Assembly: GCA_024709955.1 (NCBI GenBank)
Contig: JANJVS010000041.1
Span: 1-48,912, forward strand
DNA: 48,912 nt
Direction: 5' to 3'
Source of the DNA: Rhodocyclaceae bacterium
GTDB taxonomy: Bacteria > Pseudomonadota > Gammaproteobacteria > Burkholderiales > Rhodocyclaceae
Below the pieces are notes generated by a model. It was not told the DNA's origin and did not search any database. It saw only the letters and a list, made by a program, of their open reading frames with translations. A program made the position numbers and the translations under genes. This document shows, in pieces, positions 32,479-42,397 of the stretch; within the stretch, counting starts at the first letter, position 1, and each line of letters opens with the position of its first letter.

Positions 32479-33359
32479 TGCAACGCCTGCCTGTCCTCAT
32501 TGCGCTGATCTTCGCCGCGTTCGTCACCGCCGGCGCCACCCTGTTTACCGTGGATCAGCGCCAGTATGCGCTGGTGTTCCAGCTCGGCGAGATCAAGGAG
32601 GTCGTCGAGGAGCCGGGCCTCTCGTTCAAGTGGCCGATGATCCAGAACGTGCGTTTCTTCGACCGCCGCATCCTGACAATGGATTCCGTCGAGCCGGAGC
32701 GCTTCCTCACCGCCGAGAAGAAGCCGGTGCTGGTCGATTCCTTCGTCAAGTGGCGCATCGCCGACGTGCGGCAGTTCTACATCTCCGTCGGCGGCGACGA
32801 GATGCTGGCGCGCACCCGCCTGTCGCAGACCGTGAACTCCGGCCTGCGCGAGGAGTTCGGCAGGCGCACCGTGCATGACGTCGTTTCCGGCGAGCGCGAC
32901 AAGATCATGGCCGACGTGCAGAAGAAGGCCGACGCCGACGCACGCGCGATCGGCGTCGAGATCGTCGATGTGCGTCTCAAGCGCGTCGATCTGCCGCCCG
33001 AGGTTTCCGAGTCGGTCTATCGCCGCATGGAGACCGAGCGCAAGCGCGTTGCCAATGAGTTGCGCTCGCAGGGCGCCGCCGAGGCCGAGAAGATTCGCGC
33101 CGATGCCGACAAGCAGCGCGAGGTGATCGTTGCCGAGGCCTATCGCGACGCGCAGAAGATCAAGGGCGAGGGCGATGCCAAGGCCGCCGCGATCTACGGC
33201 AAGGCCTTCGGTGAAAATCCCGAGTTCTATGCCTTCTACCGCAGCCTCGAAGCCTATCGCCAGAGCTTCAGCAACAAGAACGACCTGCTCGTGGTCGACC
33301 CGAGCGCCGATTTCTTCAAGTACCTGAGGAACGGCGCCAAGGGCGGCGGCGCCAAGTAA
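32478..33359 (+). CDS. hflC: FtsH protease modulator HflC
   Basis: A 293-aa SPFH protein and partner of HflK. One N-terminal membrane segment (LPVLIALIFAAFVTAGATLF) precedes the SPFH domain (VDQRQYALVFQLGEIKEV, EVSESVYRRMETERKRVAN). The C-terminal coiled coil is rich in Ala/Glu/Lys. Its start overlaps the hflK stop (TGATG), so the pair is translationally coupled. Complete and typical. Confidence 0.97.
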   Translation: MQRLPVLIALIFAAFVTAGATLFTVDQRQYALVFQLGEIKEVVEEPGLSFKWPMIQNVRFFDRRILTMDSVEPERFLTAEKKPVLVDSFVKWRIADVRQFYISVGGDEMLARTRLSQTVNSGLREEFGRRTVHDVVSGERDKIMADVQKKADADARAIGVEIVDVRLKRVDLPPEVSESVYRRMETERKRVANELRSQGAAEAEKIRADADKQREVIVAEAYRDAQKIKGEGDAKAAAIYGKAFGENPEFYAFYRSLEAYRQSFSNKNDLLVVDPSADFFKYLRNGAKGGGAK

Positions 33360-33374
33360 GTCGCGACCGGCCAC

Positions 33375-33557
33375 ATGTCCAACCTGCTGCTGGCGTTCGC
33401 CCTGATGCTGGTGATCGAGGGGCTGTTGCCCTTCGTCGCGCCGCGCGTCTGGCGCGAGACCTTCCGCCGCGCCATCGAGCTGGCCGACGGCCAGCTCCGC
33501 TTCATCGGCCTGACCTCGATCATCGTCGGCCTCGCGTTGCTGCTGCTGATCGGTTGA
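33375..33557 (+). CDS. DUF2065 small inner-membrane protein (YjeT-like)
   Basis: A 60-aa protein with two membrane segments ([20 protein letters not shown] and [14 protein letters not shown]) around [19 protein letters not shown]. This is the standard length and layout of the DUF2065 family, which sits beside hflC in many proteobacteria. Function is unknown; a link to HflKC-FtsH is only suggested by position. Confidence 0.9.
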   Translation: MSNLLLAFALMLVIEGLLPFVAPRVWRETFRRAIELADGQLRFIGLTSIIVGLALLLLIG

Positions 33558-33561
33558 TCCC

Positions 33562-36031
<2,470 letters not shown>

Positions 36032-36058
36032 GCGTTGTCGCGCAGCGGCGTCGCTCAA

Positions 36059-36084
36059 GAAAGTCGGTGCCGGCGGGACGGTGG
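36059..36084 (+). repeat. Dispersed GAGGTV-type repeat, copy 7
   Basis: Core at 36064-36083 with one mismatch (C to T) and left flank GAAAG. Intergenic, 28 bp after the purA stop. Confidence 0.88.
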
Positions 36085-36196
36085 GCGTACCCGCTTCCGG
36101 GCGGCAATAATCGCTTACATTTGCGCGGCCGGGAGACATTGCCGGCAAACATCACGATGCTGCAATATGCTTGTGAAGAGCAGATGGAGAGCGGCG

Positions 36197-36583
36197 ATGA
36201 AATTGAGCGGACGGCTTCAGCGCATACTGCTGGCGGGAGTCCTGTGCGCGGGCAATGCGTGGGCGGACCCGCACGGTCGCCCGTATCCGCCTCACGGCCG
36301 CCCGCACGGCTCGGTCGAGTTCGGCGTCTTCATCGGCGGCCCGTGGATTTACCCGCCCTACCATCCCTATCCGCCCTACTGGCCGCGCATCTACGTGCCG
36401 CCGGTCGCGCCCGTCATCGTCACGCCGCCACCTCCGCCTGTCTATATCGAGCAGCAGAACGCGGCGGTGCCGCAACTTGAACCGGGCTTCTGGTATTTCT
36501 GCGAGGAGGCCGGGGCCTATTATCCCTACGTCAAGGAGTGCCCGGGCTCTTGGCGGAAGGTGGCTCCCCGGCCGAATCCTTGA
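36197..36583 (+). CDS. Proline/tyrosine-rich secreted protein with C-terminal WYFCEE-YYPYV motif
   Basis: A 128-aa exported protein: signal peptide MKLSGRLQRILLAGVLCAG ending at AWA-DP, then a low-complexity H/P/G/Y-rich part (PYPPYWPRIYVPPVAPVIV). The C terminus FWYFCEEAGAYYPYVKECPG then W matches a small conserved domain found in many betaproteobacterial envelope proteins, with two cysteines likely disulfide-bonded. Function is unknown. The ATG at 36197 is chosen because it starts the signal peptide. Confidence 0.75.
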   Translation: MKLSGRLQRILLAGVLCAGNAWADPHGRPYPPHGRPHGSVEFGVFIGGPWIYPPYHPYPPYWPRIYVPPVAPVIVTPPPPPVYIEQQNAAVPQLEPGFWYFCEEAGAYYPYVKECPGSWRKVAPRPNP

Positions 36584-36596
36584 GGAGAATATCGAG

Positions 36597-37112
36597 ATGT
36601 GCGCCAGACCACCGTTCCATGCCCTGTCGGCCCTGCTGATTCTGGCGGGCTGCGCCAGCGTGCCGACCGCCCCCGACGTCATGGCCCTGCCGGGTACCGG
36701 CAAGAATTTCGAGGAGTTCCGCGCCGATGACATGGTCTGCCGCGACTATGCCTTCCAGCAGATCGGCGGCAAGGCGCGGGAGCAGGCGGCAAACGCGGCG
36801 GCGGTGACCCAGGCGGCGGTGGGCACGGCCGTCGGCGCGGTCGCGGGGGCCGCGATCGGCGGCCAGCGCGGCGCGGGCGTGGGCGCGGGCACCGGGCTGA
36901 TCGTCGGCGGCGCCAGCGGCGCTGGCGCCGCCCAGAGCGCGAGTTACGGCAGCCAGCGTCATTACGACATGGCCTACGTGCAATGCATGTACGCGAAGGG
37001 ACACCGGGTGCCGGTCAGCGTCGCCTACACGCCTTCCTCGGCGGCCGCGCCGGGAACGAGCCCGCCGCCGCCCCCGGCCGGCTCGCCACCTCCGCCTCCG
37101 GCGGCGCGCTGA
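36597..37112 (+). CDS. Glycine-zipper outer-membrane lipoprotein
   Basis: A 171-aa lipoprotein, lipobox LILAGC with C19. The middle part has a glycine zipper (VGAVAGAAIGGQRGAGVGAG) typical of YMGG-like/Gly-zipper proteins that insert in the outer membrane. DDMVCRDYAFQQIGGKA and the paired Cys in YVQCMYAKGHRVPV flank it. The C-terminal tail is Pro-rich. It starts 13 bp after the previous gene with a GAGGAG site, so the two are probably co-transcribed. Confidence 0.8.
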   Translation: MCARPPFHALSALLILAGCASVPTAPDVMALPGTGKNFEEFRADDMVCRDYAFQQIGGKAREQAANAAAVTQAAVGTAVGAVAGAAIGGQRGAGVGAGTGLIVGGASGAGAAQSASYGSQRHYDMAYVQCMYAKGHRVPVSVAYTPSSAAAPGTSPPPPPAGSPPPPPAAR

Positions 37113-37161
37113 GCGCGGATTGCCGGTTCAGGCAAACTTTTCCTGCCGGCTTGCCGGCCGG

Positions 37162-37443
37162 TCAGTGCAGGGTTTCGTTGCCGCTGCGCCAGAAGCTGGC
37201 ATCGCGGGCGAGGGCTTCCTCGGCCCGCTGCACCGCTGTCTCGAATTCCCGCAGCCGGCCCTCATCGGGAGCGCCGGTCGCGTAGAGCAGGGCGCCGAAC
37301 ACATCCACCGTGCTTTGCGGCAGCGCTGCGCGAATATACGGCGTCATGCCGCCGACCTCCTCGATGCGCCAGGCGATCAATTCGACGCGCATCTTGAGGA
37401 ATGAAAGCTGTTTCGAACGGAATTCGTGGTTGCTGGTCTGCAT
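37162..37443 (-). CDS. Hypothetical protein
   Basis: A 93-aa, probably helical cytoplasmic protein (LSFLKMRVELIAWRIEEVGG, then RLREFETAVQRAEEALARDA). No domain recognised and no signal peptide. The ATG at 37443 is the only start before a stop; an internal Met at residue 18 is an alternative. It is in the same direction as the cupin and HU genes 50 bp or more upstream. Confidence 0.55.
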   Translation of the reverse strand: MQTSNHEFRSKQLSFLKMRVELIAWRIEEVGGMTPYIRAALPQSTVDVFGALLYATGAPDEGRLREFETAVQRAEEALARDASFWRSGNETLH

Positions 37444-37495
37444 GATTTACCTCGGTCAGAATGCTTCATGCGAATTCCAGCAACTCGCATGCCAG

Positions 37496-37864
37496 TCAGC
37501 CGGGTGGGGGAGAGTAGTGCGCTGCGAGCCAGACAGTGGGCTGTTCGGGGTCGGTCCAGACGACGCGGTGGCGGCATCGGGCGGGCAGATTGATCCAGTC
37601 GCCGGCTTGCAGATGGCGCGGGGCGGCTTCCCCCTCGATCTGCAAGCGCGCAGCACCGCGAACCAGCAAGACCCATTCGGCCTCGGGCTGGTCGTACCAG
37701 AATCCGGGGGGGCTCGCTTGGCCATGGGAAAGGATGCGCTCGATGCGGAACCCGGGCAGGGCGACAAGGGCATCGAAGATTTCGGCGTCGGGAAAGGCCG
37801 CCCCGGGCGGGATGCCGGAGAAAAGATTGCCTGAACGCGGGGAGTCGTGGTCGGAAATGTCCAT
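37496..37864 (-). CDS. Cupin-domain protein
   Basis: A 122-aa single-cupin protein. Cupin motif 1 region is ILSHGQASPPGFWYDQPEAE with WVLLVRGAARLQIEG; motif 2 region is GDWINLPARCRHRVVW. Several usual His ligands are missing in motif 1 (Q and P where H-x-H is expected), so metal binding is uncertain. Similar small cupins are often annotated as cupin domain proteins of unknown role. Confidence 0.75.
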   Translation of the reverse strand: MDISDHDSPRSGNLFSGIPPGAAFPDAEIFDALVALPGFRIERILSHGQASPPGFWYDQPEAEWVLLVRGAARLQIEGEAAPRHLQAGDWINLPARCRHRVVWTDPEQPTVWLAAHYSPPPG

Positions 37865-37876
37865 CGACCGATGGGC

Positions 37877-37902
37877 CCCCCTCCCGGATTGCCCGGGAGG
37901 GG
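37877..37902. terminator. Hairpin between HU and cupin genes
   Basis: CCCCTCCCGG-ATTGC-CCGGGAGGGG is a perfect 10-bp stem with a 5-nt loop, 17 bp beyond the HU stop. There is no T run on the gene strand, so it may act as an mRNA 3' end or processing hairpin rather than an ideal intrinsic terminator. Confidence 0.6.
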
Positions 37903-37918
37903 ATGCCTGAACAGCGGA

Positions 37919-38215
37919 TTACTTCTTCTTGGCGGCCTTCTTGCCGGCGACGGTGGCTTTGAAGGTGGCACCGGCGGTGAACTTCGGCACGGTGGTGGCG
38001 GCGATCTTCAGCGGTTCGCCGGTCTTGGGGTTCTTGCCGGTGCGCGCGGCGCGCTTCGCGGACTTGAAGGTACCGAACCCGACCAGGGTCACGGTATCGC
38101 CCTTGGCGACGGCCTTGACGACTGAGTCGATGATGGCGGACAGGGCACGCTCGGCGGCGGCCTTGGAAATGTCGGCGGCCTTGGCGGTGACTTCGATGAG
38201 TTCGGATTTGTTCAT
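37919..38215 (-). CDS. DNA-binding protein HU
   Basis: A 98-aa HU/IHF-family nucleoid protein. [29 protein letters not shown] and [16 protein letters not shown] are the signature blocks; the DNA-bending arm proline follows in the last block. The tail KKAAKKK is lysine-rich. HU compacts DNA and aids recombination and replication. The start at 38215 follows GGAAACTTCC. Confidence 0.95.
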   Translation of the reverse strand: MNKSELIEVTAKAADISKAAAERALSAIIDSVVKAVAKGDTVTLVGFGTFKSAKRAARTGKNPKTGEPLKIAATTVPKFTAGATFKATVAGKKAAKKK

Positions 38216-38269
38216 GTGGAAGTTTCCTTGGTTGAGTTGATCAGGCTGTCTTTTTGCTGGGTTTACAAG

Positions 38270-38299
38270 CCTGGGGCTGTGGCATGCCACAGCCCCAGG
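38270..38299. terminator. Perfect palindrome downstream of the small-paralogue operon
   Basis: Arms CCTGGGGCTGTGG and CCACAGCCCCAGG around CATG form a perfect 30-bp palindrome, 28 bp after the stop of the gene at 38328 and upstream of HU. It lacks a T run but would fold very stably. Probably the 3' end of the small-protein operon. Confidence 0.65.
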
Positions 38300-38327
38300 T
38301 CATGTGGAAACGTATCATCCGCCGGTC

Positions 38328-38570
38328 TTATGCGGTCGTGTTGATGATGGTACCCGTTTTTTGGCCCTGTGCATTCACTACCGGCCTCGGCTCTTCGCGG
38401 TTTTCGGGCTGCCGTTCGGTGCGTTCCGGCATTTCGGCGCGCTGCGGCGCCTGGGTCTCGCGCGACTTGGCGTTTTCGTCGGCGCGCGCCGTCTTGGCTT
38501 CCAGCTGAGCCCTGGCCAGCTGCATCTGCTGATCAGCGGCGGATGCGGAACTTACGGAATTGATGGCCAT
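38328..38570 (-). CDS. Small paralogue with C-terminal QGQ-TGT-NTTA motif (second gene)
   Basis: An 80-aa protein: MAINSVSSASAADQQMQLA, then an Arg/Glu/Ala-rich helical middle (ARADENAKSRETQAP), then VVNAQGQKTGTIINTTA. The last 16 residues match the end of the next protein upstream (VINTQGQLTGTVVNTTA), with conserved N-x-Q-G-Q-x-T-G-T and N-T-T-A. No known domain. AGGAG lies 8 bp before the ATG; the gene follows its paralogue by 17 bp. Confidence 0.7.
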   Translation of the reverse strand: MAINSVSSASAADQQMQLARAQLEAKTARADENAKSRETQAPQRAEMPERTERQPENREEPRPVVNAQGQKTGTIINTTA

Positions 38571-38587
38571 CTCTGTCGCTCCTGAAA

Positions 38588-38992
38588 TCAGGCCGTGGTG
38601 TTGACCACGGTACCCGTGAGTTGCCCTTGCGTGTTGATCACCGCCGTCGTGCCGGCCTGCTTGTCCGGCACGTCCGTCGTCTGCTGCTTCGCGACCACCT
38701 GATCCGCCTTGCTCGCCAGCATTGCTTGCGTCTGGCCCGCCGACTCGATCATCGCCAACCCCTGCCGTGCCCGCCCCGCGTTGGCCTGCGCCCGATCGGA
38801 CTGCGTCGCCAAGGAGCGTGCATTCTCCTGCGCCCTATCCGCAGTCTGCTGCGCGGCGACCGCCTGCCGTTGCAGGTTGCGCGCGTTCTGCTCCGCCTGC
38901 TGGGCGTTCTGCCTGGCCTGCAGCAATCTCATCTGCTGCAAGCCGTATTCGGCGGCAGATTGTGAACCGGAGGTTGATGAGATAGCAGCCAT
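38588..38992 (-). CDS. Small paralogue with C-terminal QGQ-TGT-NTTA motif (first gene)
   Basis: A 134-aa protein. MAAISSTSGSQSAAEYGLQQ is followed by a long Gln/Ala-rich predicted coiled coil (AEQNARNLQRQAVAAQQTAD) and the tail VINTQGQLTGTVVNTTA shared with its neighbour. The start at 38992 is inferred from likeness to the paralogue N terminus (MAINSVSSAS); in-frame starts at 39025 and further upstream remain possible. The coiled coil and the shared tail suggest a surface or filament-related family but no function is known. Confidence 0.65.
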   Translation of the reverse strand: MAAISSTSGSQSAAEYGLQQMRLLQARQNAQQAEQNARNLQRQAVAAQQTADRAQENARSLATQSDRAQANAGRARQGLAMIESAGQTQAMLASKADQVVAKQQTTDVPDKQAGTTAVINTQGQLTGTVVNTTA

Positions 38993-39099
38993 CGTCGGAG
39001 TCCGAAGCCGTGACCTTGCAGCCATAATAGTCCCAAAGTCGAATGGGAACAAGGTATTGGCCGGGCCAGCGGTGATATATGCCACGCCGCTTGCCGGCT

Positions 39100-39125
39100 C
39101 ACCGTCCCGCCGGCGCCGACTTTCC
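39100..39125 (-). repeat. Dispersed GAGGTV-type repeat, copy 8
   Basis: Exact reversed core at 39100-39119 (Y = C) with flank GAAAG. Intergenic, ending about 22 bp before the HugZ-like start. Confidence 0.92.
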
Positions 39126-39147
39126 CGGGGAGCTTTAGAATCCGCGC

Positions 39148-39783
39148 ATGCTTTCCCGTCTCGAAACCCTCATCGACCTGCTTCATGGCGCCGGCGAGGC
39201 GGCCTTGGCGACCCAGTCGCTCGCCGTGCCCGGTTTTCCCTTCGCCAGCGCCGTGCCGTTCGCGCCGGATGAGCGGCATCGGCCGATCCTGCTGATTTCG
39301 CGGCTCGCCGAGCACACGCAGAACCTCGGCGCCGACCCGCGCGCCAGCCTGCTGTTGGCGCGACCGCTGGCGGCCGGCGAAATGGCGCGGGTGACGCTGA
39401 TTGGCACGGTCCAGCCGGTCGAAGCCCGTCCCGAACTGATCGCCCGTTACCTGCGTTACCACCCCGAGGCGGAACGCTTCCTGCAGCTCGGCGATTTCGG
39501 TTTCCACCGCCTGGAGCCGGCGCGCATCCGCGTCATCGGCGGCTTTGCCCAGGCGGGCTGGCTCGATGGAGAACGCCTGCTGGAAGCCGCAGGCCTCGCC
39601 GCCGCCGCCGAGGCCCGGCTGCGGGAAGCGTGCGCATCCCTGTTGCCGCCCGGCGCGGAATGGCTCGGCATCGACGCCTATGGTGCCGACCTGCGCCGCG
39701 GCGGCGTGCGCGAGCGGCTGCGTTTTGCCCACGGGCCGCTCGACGCGGCGGCCATCGGCCGGGAATTAGCGGCCTTGGTCTGA
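39148..39783 (+). CDS. HugZ-family heme utilisation / pyridoxamine-phosphate-oxidase-fold protein
   Basis: A 211-aa split-barrel protein. Residues 1-140 form the PNPOx-like fold (SLAVPGFPFASAVPFAPDE, PILLISRLAEHTQNLGADPR); the C-terminal ~75 residues match the DUF2470/HugZ tail (GIDAYGADLRR, VRERLRFAHGPLDAAA). HugZ proteins degrade heme or bind flavin, but heme-ligand His residues are not evident at the C terminus here, so enzymatic role is open. Its last 18 bp overlap the converging helicase gene. Confidence 0.82.
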   Translation: MLSRLETLIDLLHGAGEAALATQSLAVPGFPFASAVPFAPDERHRPILLISRLAEHTQNLGADPRASLLLARPLAAGEMARVTLIGTVQPVEARPELIARYLRYHPEAERFLQLGDFGFHRLEPARIRVIGGFAQAGWLDGERLLEAAGLAAAAEARLREACASLLPPGAEWLGIDAYGADLRRGGVRERLRFAHGPLDAAAIGRELAALV

Positions 39784-41406
39784 GCGGTCGCGCAACAGCG
39801 CCGCCGCGCGTTCCGAGGCCACCAGCACGAGTTTCATCGAGGCGCGCGTCGCGCCGACGAAGAGCTTGCGCGCGGTGCGTTCGTCGAGTTCCGCGAAGTC
39901 GATCTCGGTGAATACGACGTAGGGAGCGGCTTGTCCCTTGAAGCGATAGACCGTTTCGAGCAGGATCTCGCCGGCGCTGTACTCCGGGTTGCCGAACAGA
40001 TCGTAGCGCCCACTGAAGGTACGCAAGGCGTGGGGACCGATGCGGCCGAGGCCGAACAGGCCGGAGTTCTCCCTGCCGCGGAAGCTGACGACGGCGATCT
40101 GCTGGCGCTTGAAGCCGGCGGCCAGCCCCTGGGTCAGGGCCTTCTTGGTCGTCTCCACTAGACCGGCGGTGTCAGCGTAACTCTGGATCTCCAGCGCCGG
40201 GCCGGCGAGGGGGCTGCCGGCCTCGATGGGGCGATCGACGATGCCGAGCCGGTTAAGTGTGAAGAGAATGTCGCGCGGCGAACGGTAGTTGGTTTGCGAG
40301 CGCAGCGTCACCCAGCCGGGCAGGGATAGCGGCGGCCGGCCGTATAGGTTCTGCAGCGGGTCTTCGAGCCACCAGGCGCGACCCGGCGGCTTGAGCAGGC
40401 GCAGCAGCAGGGGCAGCCATTCGGCGCGGAAGTCCTGGCCCTCGTCCACGATCAGTTCGTCGAACCGCCAGCCGGTAGCCGGCTCGGCGGCGGCGAAGCC
40501 GGCTTCGAGCGCGGCGAAGGCATCCGGACGGGTGAAGTCGATGGTTTCCCCAAGGTCGCGCAGCACCCGGTCGCAGAGCTGGTGATAGGTGGCGACGGTG
40601 ACGGCGGCGGGCATCAAGCGCGCCATGTGGTCCGCCAGCGGCCGGTTGAAGCAGACATAGAGCGGGCGGCGGCCAGCCGCGACGGCGTCCTGGCTGGCCG
40701 CCAGCGCGAGCTGGGACTTGCCCGAGCCCGCCGTGCCGACGACGCGCAGGCGAAAAGGCTCGCACTCGATGCGCCGGCCCCAAGCCGCAAGGCCGCCGGA
40801 CAGCCGCGTGTAGAGTGCCTCCGCCTGACCGGCGATGGCGCCGATCTCCGGCACCAGGGCGAGAACCTGGCCGAGGAAATCCTCGACGCGCCGCGCCAGC
40901 GGCGCCGGTTCGTCCAGGGGCAGGGTGGCCTCGACGATCTTGGCGAGCTCGGCCTTGCGGCTGGCATCGACGATGCGCGCCGGATCGAGACCGGCGATCT
41001 CGGGTTGGCGCACGCGATGGTCCGGGCAGTAGAGCAGGGCGTCGATGCCCGCCGCGTCGAGACCGGCGCGCGCCATGCGCTTGGCGAGCGCATCGCGGCT
41101 GCGGTGGATGTCCACGGCCAGCATCTTCTCGTGCTGGTCATATTGCTTGACGAGGCCGTCGGCCGACTCGCGCAGGAAGCCGGAAACTTGTTCGATCACC
41201 AGCACCCGCCCGCCGGGGGAGACGATGGCGAAATCGATGTCGTCGAACAGGGCGAAGCCCTGCTCGATGCGCGTCCAATGCACGCCGTGGAACACCGTGT
41301 AGCCGTCGGGCAGCTCGGCGGCGAGACGGGCGAGGGTGTCCAGTTCGCGCTGGGCCGCGCCGCTGGCGCTCAGCGCCTGCCAGTGGGATGGGACGATGCG
41401 GGCCAT
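39766..41406 (-). CDS. NERD-like / UvrD-type superfamily 1 helicase
   Basis: A 546-aa protein. The N-terminal third resembles a NERD nuclease domain (FDDIDFAIVSPGGRVLVIE with D58 and E72) but the expected E-x-K lysine is Val74 (IEQVSG), so nuclease activity is doubtful. The helicase follows: Walker A GTAGSGKS (224-231), motif II LIVDEGQDF, motif IV QTNYRSPRDI, motif V YRFKGQAAPYVVFTE and motif VI LFVGATRASMKLVLV. It may process DNA or RNA ends. The start at 41406 (MARIVPSHWQAL) is chosen because upstream sequence codes for the membrane-protein gene in another frame, 2 bp away. Confidence 0.85.
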   Translation of the reverse strand: MARIVPSHWQALSASGAAQRELDTLARLAAELPDGYTVFHGVHWTRIEQGFALFDDIDFAIVSPGGRVLVIEQVSGFLRESADGLVKQYDQHEKMLAVDIHRSRDALAKRMARAGLDAAGIDALLYCPDHRVRQPEIAGLDPARIVDASRKAELAKIVEATLPLDEPAPLARRVEDFLGQVLALVPEIGAIAGQAEALYTRLSGGLAAWGRRIECEPFRLRVVGTAGSGKSQLALAASQDAVAAGRRPLYVCFNRPLADHMARLMPAAVTVATYHQLCDRVLRDLGETIDFTRPDAFAALEAGFAAAEPATGWRFDELIVDEGQDFRAEWLPLLLRLLKPPGRAWWLEDPLQNLYGRPPLSLPGWVTLRSQTNYRSPRDILFTLNRLGIVDRPIEAGSPLAGPALEIQSYADTAGLVETTKKALTQGLAAGFKRQQIAVVSFRGRENSGLFGLGRIGPHALRTFSGRYDLFGNPEYSAGEILLETVYRFKGQAAPYVVFTEIDFAELDERTARKLFVGATRASMKLVLVASERAAALLRDRSDQGR

Positions 41407-41408
41407 GC

Positions 41409-41726
41409 CTAGCGCGGCGGCGCGTCCTCGGGCAGCCTGACCTGCAGGCTCTCCCGATGGGTTTCGACCACCACCGCTTCGCCCTCGATCACGGCGCCAT
41501 CCGGCGTTCCGGACGGCATTGCGCGCATCTCGCGCCGCAGCTTGCGCGTCTTCCACCAGAAGTAGCCGAACAGCGCGGCGCCGACGACGAGGGCGACCGC
41601 CAGCACCACCAGCGAGAACATGAAGGCAGCGATCAGCAGCACGGCGCCCGCCGCATAGACGAAGATTTTTTTCAGCAGGCCGGGTTGCTGGCCGTCCTGC
41701 CCGGGAAAGGGGGGATGACTTCTCAT
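41409..41726 (-). CDS. Small membrane protein upstream of the NERD helicase
   Basis: A 105-aa protein with two adjoining hydrophobic segments (KIFVYAAGAVLLIAAFMFSL and VVLAVALVVGAALFGYFWW) and a basic loop followed by an acidic C-terminal tail. No enzyme motifs. It ends 2 bp before the helicase start, so they are co-transcribed. The start at 41726 (MRSHPPFPG) is preferred over upstream Mets. Role unknown. Confidence 0.7.
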   Translation of the reverse strand: MRSHPPFPGQDGQQPGLLKKIFVYAAGAVLLIAAFMFSLVVLAVALVVGAALFGYFWWKTRKLRREMRAMPSGTPDGAVIEGEAVVVETHRESLQVRLPEDAPPR

Positions 41727-41822
41727 GGATTTCCTGAATGGGATGCGGACGGCGGGCTGCCGCCGTCCCAGCCCGCATCCTGCCCGAGTTTGGCGCATCA
41801 GGCAAAGCGCGGGGCGATCGCC

Positions 41823-42068
41823 TCAGGCCAGGACGAGGCGGAAGCCGGGCGGCGTGCGCAGGGTCTCCTCGGTCTCGACGATGAACAGGCGGCCGAGCAG
41901 GGCGTCGATCTTGGTCGGCATGAGCGGCGGCAGGACGTGGCTCGCTTCCAGCACGAGTTCCTCGCCCGACTTCAGGGCCGCCGCCAGCGGTCCGTAGCGG
42001 AAGCCCTCGGCGCTATCCTGGCCGATCAGGTCGTGCAGGGTGGTATCCGGCGTGCAAAGGTATTTCAT
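41823..42068 (-). CDS. Conserved-looking hypothetical protein
   Basis: An 81-aa soluble protein (MKYLCTPDTTLHDLIGQDSA, then FRYGPLAAALKSGEELVLEA). No domain recognised. AAGGAGCC lies before the ATG at 42068, a good ribosome-binding site. It is separated from the membrane-protein gene by about 100 bp. Confidence 0.6.
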   Translation of the reverse strand: MKYLCTPDTTLHDLIGQDSAEGFRYGPLAAALKSGEELVLEASHVLPPLMPTKIDALLGRLFIVETEETLRTPPGFRLVLA

Positions 42069-42175
42069 CGCAGGCTCCTTGCCAAGGCGACGGAGGTCGC
42101 GGAATTGTCAAGCATCCGTCGTGCCCGAAAAGCGCCGGGATAAAATGGAAAACATTCCAACTTCGTCGATTCGCC

Positions 42176-42391
42176 ATGGCGGCACCGTTTTCCGGCCGGC
42201 CGAAGTGCATGCGCTGCGTGCATTTCTTCATCACCTACGATCCGTTCTTCCCCAACGGCTGCCGCGCCATGAACTTCAAGAGCCGCGGCCTGCCGCAGGA
42301 CGAGGTGCGTTCCGCATCCGGCAGTGGCTGCCTTTCCTTCCTGGAACGCCTGCTTCCCTCCGCCGGCAGGGCGGATGCCGGCGAGGGCTGA
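42176..42391 (+). CDS. Small Cys-containing conserved protein
   Basis: A 71-aa protein. CMRCVHFFITYDPFFPNGCR followed by AMNFKSRGLPQDEV and SGSGC fits a small family with a C-x2-C-x-H(F) start, a P-x-G-C middle and a closing S-G-x-x-C. The cysteines suggest a zinc- or iron-bound fold. Some relatives are labelled uracil-DNA glycosylase, but no such domain is visible here. It ends 6 bp before dusC. Confidence 0.65.
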   Translation: MAAPFSGRPKCMRCVHFFITYDPFFPNGCRAMNFKSRGLPQDEVRSASGSGCLSFLERLLPSAGRADAGEG

Positions 42392-42397
42392 TGCGCG

